Assembly (NCBI RefSeq): GCF_000600335.2
Contig: NZ_KK088574.1
Span: forward strand, 1-51,460
Length of the DNA stretch: 51,460 nt
Source: Rubellimicrobium mesophilum DSM 19309
GTDB lineage: Bacteria; Pseudomonadota; Alphaproteobacteria; Rhodobacterales; Rhodobacteraceae
Direction: 5' to 3'
The translations under genes and the position numbers were made by a program. The number at the start of each line of letters is the position of its first letter. Positions within the stretch are counted from its first letter, which is position 1. The notes below the pieces were generated by a model, which worked only from the letters and a program-made list of their open reading frames with translations, searched no databases and was not told the origin of the DNA. Below, in pieces: positions 44,781-51,460 of the stretch.

Positions 44781-47700
44781 TGGAAGCCTGCGAACATCTG
44801 GAGGTCCAGCGGGTTCTCCACGCTGGACGCGCGAAGGTCGTAGGTCGCCGCATGGGCGCCGTGCGAGAGCCGCAGCCGAAAGACCTCCGGCAGCTCGGTG
44901 GGCGAGAGCTGGTTCTCGTGCACGAGGCGCAGGAAGGCCCAGGCCCCCCGTCTCCGTGGTGATCTCCTCGGTCGAGCCGTCGAGCGGGGTGAAGGAGAGC
45001 GAGACGAGGTTCGTCCCGTCCGTTCCGGGCCAAGTCATCGGCATGGGCCGCGTGGCCGCGTTGAAGTAGACGAGCAACTGGCCGTCGACGTTCAGCGTGA
45101 CCCGGGCCGCGTTGGCGGACAGGTCCTTGGGCTCGAGCGTGAAGGCGATGACCGGGCCCAGGCCGCCCGGGAAGAGCGCATCGCGGATCGAGCGCGCCTT
45201 CTCGAAGGGCTGCAGGGTCTCGGGCGGCAGGCCAAAGTCCGCGCGCCACAGCCAAGGGCGCGTGGTGGTATTCACGTAAGGCAAGAGAAGGTTGTTCGTG
45301 AACTCGTCGAAGATGCCGCCGGGCCCGAAGAGGCGCTGGAAGTCCGCCACCGTCACGTCGATGGTGCTGGCCTGGTCGAACGGGTAGCGTCCATCCGTCG
45401 CCGAATGGCAGAACGGCAGCACATCCGCCTGGAGATGCGCGTTGAGCTCGGCCACCATGGCCTCGCGCGTGATCTCGCTGGTGTCCTGGGCGATCCCGGC
45501 GATCCAGTCGTCGATGGGGTCGGGCAGCCCCACCGCCACGTCGGCGACCGCGCCGACCAGCTCGCCCAATCCCCCACGTTCCTGCAACGTCTTGTTGGGA
45601 TCGTCGCCCACCTTGACGGTCTGCAGCTCGTTGGCCAGCGCCGCCAGGGCGGCCACCACGTCGTCGATCAGCGGCGGCTGGTCGTCCACGGAGTCGATCA
45701 CGCCCTTCAGGGGACGGAAATGCGTGGCCACCTCCTCACCCGGCTGGGGCGCCTCCGCATCGTCGCCCTCGCCGGCACGGGAACGAGGCGCGAGCCGGTC
45801 CGTGCCAGCCGCCCAATGGTGCCGAGACGCTTGATGGCAGGGCCAAGCACGCCCGAGGGCACGGCGGAACCCTCCTCACCCTCGGCCGCCTCGGCCTCGA
45901 CGCGGGTGAGGTCGGTCTCGTCCACCACCGCGCGCAGCAGGCGCTTGAGGGCGCTGTTCTCGCTGGCCAGATCCTTGAGGTTCTCGGTCGCGACCGTCAG
46001 GTCCGTCAGGGGCGCGAGGCGGATGTCGCGCAGGAAGCCGTCCCATTGGGCGATGAAGTCCTGCTCGTAGAGCCGCAGCATCTCGGCCTGGAGCACGTCG
46101 GCGTCCGCCTCGGCGCTCTCCTCGCAGCCGCCGGCGAAGACCAGACGGTCGATCGCGGCCTGCGCCGCCACCTCGGGCAGCAGCGGCAGGATCGTCCCGT
46201 GGAATCCCTCATAGGTGTAGGCGCCCGCGAGGCCTGCGTTCAGGGATGCACCTGAAAGGCGAGTGAACACCTTGGCCCCATTGGGGCCCGTCACCTGCGC
46301 CGGCGTCCACTTCGGGAGCCTTGCGACGGCTGGGTCCGACATGAGCGCGTTGTAGGCTCGACGGGCAAGCGGAACCTGGCACAGGCTTTCGAGAGCGACG
46401 GCGACCAGCTTCTGGTCGGGTTCGATCTTGGTCTCCTCGCTCGCCAGGAGGTCGAGCGCGTCGAGCTGAAGCTCGAGGGCCGAGTCGGTGGGGAAGGGGT
46501 TGATCGGCGCCGCCTCCGGAAGGACGTCCTGCCACCAGGCCGCGGCGAAGTCGCGATCATAGGGTCCGAGGCCCGTCATCATGAAGTAGGTCTTGAGGGC
46601 ATTCAGCAGGAACTCGGGATCGCGAATCCGCGCCCAGATGGTGGCCTCCAGAAGCGCCGCCATCCGGGGTTCCAGGATGTTGGAAAGGGCCCTCTCGTAG
46701 GCGATGCGCTCCGCCTGCTGAAGCTCGGGCTGGGCCGTCGGGCCCAAGGAGGTCAGCGGGTGCACGGGCACGGCGACGGAGGCTGCCTGGACCTTGCCCA
46801 CGGCCTCGAGCGCGACGTCCAGGTCGAGCGGGTCGGTCGGAGCCTGTCGGACCGCGACGTCGGCCAAGCTCGCCTGGAGGCCGGTCAGCAGGCGCTTCTG
46901 CTCGTCGATGAAGGCCGAGTAGCGGCTGAACGAGAAGGCGAAGGCTGCGGCCAGGCAGGCCGTGACCAGCACCGCTCCGGCAAGCGTGCCACGCCACATC
47001 CACTTGCGCCGCTCCTCGGCCCGCAGGTCCAGGATGCCGAGGCCCGACTCGCGGAAGATGACGTCGGTCAGGACACGACGGAGGAAGAAGGACCTCTTGT
47101 CGCCCCGCCGCGCGGGGGCGGCCGCCTGGACGGGCAGGCCGAAGCCCTCGGCCAGCTCCGTCACCAGGCGGTCGATGGGCGAGCCTTCCTGGGTGGCCGA
47201 GGTCAGGTAGATCCCCCTGAGCCAAGGCGCCTCGTCGTAGCGCGTCTCGCCGAAGACGGCGTCGGTCAGGAGCTTGAGCGGCGCGTCGAGCCGCAGGAGC
47301 TGGGCCGGAAAGCGGAAGATCTCCGCCCGCTGCGCCAGGGGCACGTCGCTGGCCAAGCGCCCGGCGAGCCGTGCCTCGGCACGGGCGGCAAGGGCCTGGA
47401 GCTCCCGTTCGACGGTGACGCTGTCGACGCCGCCCTCCACGGGCAGCGTCGTGCCCCAGACCTGCTCGCGTTCCTCCGTCGTCATCTCCTCGAAGAAGGC
47501 TTCGAACCCCGGGACGAGGTCGAGCTTCGTCACGAGCAGATAGACCGGCAGATGCATCGCCAGTTGATCGCGCAGCTCGGCGAGGCGCTTGCGGATCTCC
47601 CGTCCATGGGCGCGCAGATCCTCCTTGGGGCCAAGCAGCTCGCGCACGGAGATCGCGACGATGACGCCGTTGAGCGCCCGGCGCCCGCGGTGCTTCTTGA

Positions 47701-48313
47701 GGAGGTTGAGAAAGCCCGCCCATTCCGCGGCGTCGGCTTCAGGGTCGCTCCCCTGCTCGGTGTAGCGGCCGGCCGTATCCACCAGGACCGCGTCGTCGGT
47801 GAAGAACCAGTCGCAGTTGCGCGTGCCGCCGACCCCCTTCAGGTCGTCCGAGAGGTCGACGGGGAAGTGCAGGCCCGACTGGCGGAGTGCCGTCGTCTTG
47901 CCGGTGCCGGGAGGCCCGATGATGATGTACCAAGGCATCTCCCGGAGGAAGCGGCGGCTGCCGAGCTTCGAGCGCTTCATCTCGTTCAGGATCGCCTGGA
48001 ACTTCGTGTTGATCTCGCCCACCGCGCCCTCGCCGGGCTTTGGCGGGGTTGGCGCGGGGCGGGCCAACTCGGTCACGAAGACCTGGTTCGCCCGGGCCGC
48101 GCGGAGCTGCCCGATCAGGATCGAGAAGAGCCACAGGATCACCACGACGCCGATGGCGATCAGCCGTGCCGTCTCGGTCTCGAGGGGCACGAGATCCCCG
48201 ATCTTCACGATCGCGCCGAACTGCCAGATCAGGAGGCAGAGCAGGACCACGCCGATGAACGTCCAGAGCCGACGGGAGAAGAGGAAGCGGAACACGGATT
48301 TCAGGAGCCGCAT
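44762..48313 (-). CDS. tssM: type VI secretion membrane subunit TssM (IcmF), two frameshifts
   Basis: About 1183 residues if two compensating one-base errors are corrected, the normal TssM length. Two N-terminal helices (LWTFIGVVLLCLLIW, LIAIGVVVILWLFSIL) precede the NTPase domain with Walker A GPPGTGKTT at residues 133-141. A third helix lies near 450 (GTLAGAVLVTACLAAAFAF). The large periplasmic region ends in the IcmF C-terminus (TTRPWLWRADFGL, EKARSIRDALFP, AFLRLVHENQLSP, FQCPERF). Breaks: a missing base at about 45775-45815 and an extra C in the run 44944-44949. It links TssL and TssJ across the envelope. It begins 1 bp after the tssL stop. Confidence 0.93.
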
Positions 48314-48314
48314 G

Positions 48315-49740
48315 TCAGAGCCTCTTCTCGATGCGGATCTCGACCCGGCGATTCTGGGCGCGCCCCTCGGCCGTCGCGTTGTCCGCGACCGGCTCCGTGT
48401 CCGCTAGCCCCTCCACATGCAGGAGCTCGGCTGGCACGCCTGCCTGGACCAGGAGATCGGCGATGGCTTGGGCCCGCGCCTCGGACAGGCCCTGGTTCGT
48501 CGCGAAGGGATTGCTCGACTGCACCGGCACCGAATCCGTGTGCCCGATCACGGTGACCCCGCCGATGACATCGACGTTCGCCGCGACGGTTCGGCCGATG
48601 GATGCCACCAGGGGCAGGTAGATGTCGTTGAGGTCGGCCCGCGCCGACCGGAACAGCGAGGGTTCCGTGCCGCGCAGGACGAGCACGGCCAGCGACACGT
48701 CCTCCCGCCCGGTGAGCGCCCCGGACAGGTCGGCCGGCGCCGCGGCCTGGAACTCGGGCCAGAGGTTCAGCATGACGGGCTGGACGACCGGAGGCGGCTC
48801 GACGATTTCGGCCTGCGGCGCGACCGGCGTCTCGCGGACGGGTCGGAAGATGCCGGCGCGCTCGGGCGGCGGGACGAGGCGGGCCAGGGTGTAGAGCTGC
48901 TCGGCCCTGTCGGAGAGGCGCATGCCCAGGCCGACATGTATGGCCGCGACGACCGCGACCGCCCCGAGGCCGATGGTCCAGAGCGGCACCGCGAAGCGGC
49001 GGGGCACGTCGGGGGCGTCCACCCCTTCCCAATGCGGCGACAGCGGCGCCCGCTCGGCATCCGCGCTGCGCAGGAGGCGGGCGGTGGCGGTGCGGGCTTG
49101 GAGGAGCGCGCCCTGCATCTGCGATCCCTCGACGCGGTAGCGGCCACGGAAGCCCAGGGCGAGGCACGCATGCGCCAGCTCCAAGAGCTGCGGATCGCGC
49201 TCGGGATAGCGCTGGAGCTCGGCCAGCTTCTCGAAGAAGCGGCTCCCGGCGTCGACCTCGCCGGACAGCGAGACGACGAGCGGCTGGCGCGGCCAGTCGC
49301 CGTGGCCTCCCCAGGGCGTGTTGATCGCGAGGTCGTCGATCAGCGCGGCCACGAACCAGGCTCCCTGGTCGGCCCGGGACAGCGGCACTCCCGCCGCCAC
49401 GGCGGCATCGCGCGTCGTCGATCAGGTTGTCGAGGAGCCTGACCCGGAGCGTCTCCGCGCTGGGCGGCGGGGCGGCGCGCTCGAGCTCGGGGGCGATCTC
49501 GAGGAGCGGCGCGAAGGCGGCGATCAACGGGTTCGGGTGGGCCCTAGCATGGCGTACGGGCGGCGCCGTTCCGCTTTGGGAGCCGTAAGGCTCCGCCCTG
49601 GAGGGCGCGGAGTAGCTCCCCGACCGGGTAGGCTCGGTCCTCGCTGATGGCGTGGCGGGCTGGGCCCGTCGGCCGGTCGGGCGGATGCGGGTGCGCCCGG
49701 CGTCGTTCATCAGGCCGAAGGGATCATCCGCGTCGCTCAT
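48315..49740 (-). CDS. tssL: type VI secretion protein TssL with C-terminal OmpA domain, frameshifted
   Basis: About 475 residues after correction. A disordered Arg/Ser/Pro N-terminus is followed by the DotU domain (HPNPLIAAFAPLLEIAPELE; SRADQGAWFVAALIDDLAIN; WPRQPLVVSLSGEVDAGSRF). One transmembrane helix follows (VPLWTIGLGAVAVVAAIHVG), then an OmpA-like peptidoglycan-binding domain (VTVIGHTDSVPVQ, SEARAQAIADLL, NRRVEIRI). It is the extended TssL type that anchors to the wall. The frame slips near 49400-49412 in a CG repeat: one base too many or two too few. The stop is 1 bp before the tssM start. Confidence 0.92.
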
Positions 49741-49744
49741 GTCG

Positions 49745-51079
49745 TCACTGGCTCACCGCGTAGCAGTCGATCTCGGGCTGGCGTTCGAGCTGCCCCGACA
49801 CGCCGATGACGAAGCCCGGCGACTCGAGGATGTGGGCCCAATGCTCGGATTTCCGGTCCAGCTCCAGGCAGAGCCGATCGCCATCGTAGGGTATCTCCTT
49901 CGGCTGCGAGTGCAGCGGCCGGAGCGGGATGCCGGGGAGGCGCGAGCGCCAGAGCTTCTCGAACTCGTCGGCGGCGCCGACCGTGGCCTGGTCGACGAAG
50001 ATGCGACGCAGCATCGCCTCGGACATGTCCGACCCCACCCGCAGGACGATCCGGCTGTTTCGCACGACGTCCGGGTTGTCGATGCGCACCTTCCAGATGT
50101 TCTGGGTATGGACCATGACCGGCAGCACGCGCGTCTTGGGCTCGACGTGGCGCAGCGACAGGATGAGCGAGCGCAGCGTGTCCGCGAGGGCTGCGAAGGC
50201 GGGCTCCGGATCCTCGTGGACATAGGGAGCGAGTTCCGAGAGCAGGCGGGACGAGGACCCATAGGTCGCCATCCGCCCCGCGATCCCAGCGAGCTCCATG
50301 TAGAGATCGGACGGATGGTAGAGGTCTTGCGCCGCCATGTGGGCCACGCGGGGCCGCGCCGCGTTGGCCAGATCCAGGACCAGAAGGTCCTCCAGGCTTC
50401 GGCCCGCGCCGCCCAGGATGAGCCGACTGCGTGCCTCGGCGATGCGCTCGAGGCCCAGGGCGACCTCGGCCGCGAAAGCCGCGTACCATGGCACCGCGCC
50501 GGTGCGCAGCGCCGGGGCCAGGAAGCCGGGCGCCAGCCGCACCGAGCCGTCGGCCGCGAGCCCCTCGACCCGGGCAACCGGCATCGTGACGTAGCCCGCG
50601 GCATCCTCGCCAGGCGGGAAGAGCCGGGGCACGAGGCGCGCCACCTCGATCTCGGCGGCCTCGGCGCCACCCTGGACCGCATCGCGCACGGTCACCAGTT
50701 CGCCTCGGTAACGGGCTCCGCCCGACGCGGCATGGGCTGGCTCGGTCGAGGGCGTGCCGGATGCCTCGACCGGGATGCCGATCCGGGCGAGGCCTACCGC
50801 CCCGTCGCGGCGGACCGCCACCACCTCGGGCGGGAGCGCGCCGGACGGGACGGCGAAGGGCGTGCCGTCGGGAAAGATCCCGCTCGCCTCAGCGATCCCG
50901 ATGCGCCCCGCCTGGAGCGCGCCCTCGTCGAGCGAGAGCGCCGAGAAGCCCCAGCCCTGGAGGTGCGCCGCCCGCAATGCGCCGCGCACCTGACCCTCGG
51001 TGAAGCGGTCCTGCTGCTGGAAGTGCTGGGTGCGAAGGAACAGGCCCTCCGACCAGACGACCCTGTTGGCCTCGTCCAT
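49745..51079 (-). CDS. tssK: type VI secretion baseplate subunit TssK
   Basis: A 444-residue protein of normal TssK length. The family start (VVWSEGLFLRTQHFQQQDR, residues 7-25) is diagnostic, as are HPSDLYMELAGIAGRMATY and the C-terminal YAVSQ-type end. TssK links the baseplate wedges to the TssJLM membrane complex in the cytoplasm. It lies 6 bp after tssJ and 4 bp before tssL, in the order tssJ-tssK-tssL-tssM, all closely spaced in one operon. Confidence 0.96.
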   Translation of the reverse strand: MDEANRVVWSEGLFLRTQHFQQQDRFTEGQVRGALRAAHLQGWGFSALSLDEGALQAGRIGIAEASGIFPDGTPFAVPSGALPPEVVAVRRDGAVGLARIGIPVEASGTPSTEPAHAASGGARYRGELVTVRDAVQGGAEAAEIEVARLVPRLFPPGEDAAGYVTMPVARVEGLAADGSVRLAPGFLAPALRTGAVPWYAAFAAEVALGLERIAEARSRLILGGAGRSLEDLLVLDLANAARPRVAHMAAQDLYHPSDLYMELAGIAGRMATYGSSSRLLSELAPYVHEDPEPAFAALADTLRSLILSLRHVEPKTRVLPVMVHTQNIWKVRIDNPDVVRNSRIVLRVGSDMSEAMLRRIFVDQATVGAADEFEKLWRSRLPGIPLRPLHSQPKEIPYDGDRLCLELDRKSEHWAHILESPGFVIGVSGQLERQPEIDCYAVSQ

Positions 51080-51085
51080 GCCGCC

Positions 51086-51460
51086 TCAGGCCGCGCTCAC
51101 GGCCACGCCCGACGCGGTGACGGCAACCGCGAGGTTCGCGCTCTCGCCCGGCGTGACGGGCGTGACCACGCGGAACGCCTTGCCTGCGGGATCGCGGAAG
51201 CCGCCCAGGATGCCGAGCGCCGTGGTGGCCGGGTCAAGGGGGATCGTCGTCGATGCGGACGCGCCCGGCGCCAGCGTCACCTGGGTCGCGGACACCAGAT
51301 CCCCGCCCAGCGCGGTCTCGGGCGCCTGGAGCGCGAAGAAGTCCGCTCCCTCGAAGGCGCCCGTGGCCCGCAGTTGAAGCACGGTCAGCGTGAGCGGCCG
51401 GTCCGCGCCGTCGGAACCCGGATTCATCCCGGTCGCACCGGTGGCCGTGATGGTGGCGAC
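51086..51460 (-). CDS. tssJ: type VI secretion lipoprotein TssJ, C-terminal part
   Basis: The last 124 residues of a protein that begins beyond the right edge. NPGSDGADRPLTLTVLQLRATGAF is the TssJ strand-and-loop start (usually LNP...RPSPVVVRIYQL), followed by GGDLVSATQVTLAPG and LGILGGFRDPAGKAFRVV, matching the beta-sandwich of this outer-membrane lipoprotein. The signal peptide and lipid-attached Cys are outside the window. Its position just before tssK is the usual order. Confidence 0.88.
   Translation of the reverse strand, partial: VATITATGATGMNPGSDGADRPLTLTVLQLRATGAFEGADFFALQAPETALGGDLVSATQVTLAPGASASTTIPLDPATTALGILGGFRDPAGKAFRVVTPVTPGESANLAVAVTASGVAVSAA

Overview
The window is very GC-rich, densely coding alphaproteobacterial DNA. 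The gene families (SleB-type hydrolase, SH3 protein, DUF1992, EttA, a tesA/ybbA/ybbP divergon, paired cold-shock proteins) suggest a member of the Rhodobacterales. That assignment is inferred from gene content; no rRNA or other marker gene is present. No rRNA, tRNA, CRISPR array or insertion sequence was seen.

Layout. 1-5783 (minus strand): the start of a D-Ala-D-Ala carboxypeptidase, then a tightly coupled series aldo-keto reductase > GH43 glycosidase > beta-propeller (PD40) protein > NadD, and an AI-2E family membrane protein. 5925-12092: ettA, an unusually AT-rich HEPN-type gene, and a block in which DUF1992 and cold-shock genes each occur twice, mixed with a thioredoxin, a uracil-DNA-glycosylase-like protein and small proteins. 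12113-28422: housekeeping and metabolic genes, including a DUF4329 lipoprotein, arylesterase diverging from a YbbA/YbbP ABC exporter, SDR enzymes, an SH3 protein, a CDF metal transporter, a degraded reading frame, a SleB-type hydrolase, an AraC-regulated sugar or polyol ABC cassette with a ribitol-dehydrogenase-like SDR, nitronate monooxygenase and 5-formyl-THF cyclo-ligase.

28669-51460 is part of a type VI secretion (T6SS) locus that runs off the right edge. It holds a caspase-fold protein lacking its catalytic dyad, TIGR02270, DUF2169 and ketosynthase-like proteins, then a DUF4150 (PAAR-like) protein whose C-terminus carries an HxE...CxxC deaminase-like signature. Two unknown genes follow it and are candidates for immunity. 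After these come DUF6484, an OmpA-like protein, PppA phosphatase, a membrane-anchored M15 peptidase, a hybrid protein joining a DotU/TssL-like domain to an IcmF/TssM-like C-terminus, VgrG, and on the minus strand TssJ > TssK > TssL > TssM > TagF. The sheath, baseplate, ClpV and Hcp genes are not in the window. My reading is that the plus-strand half is the effector and adaptor module, while the minus-strand half is the trans-envelope complex with its TagF/PppA post-translational control.

Eight single-event frameshifts interrupt otherwise convincing genes, nearly all in G or C homopolymers. They look like sequence errors more than real gene decay, so I describe these as frameshifted CDS and give the break points.
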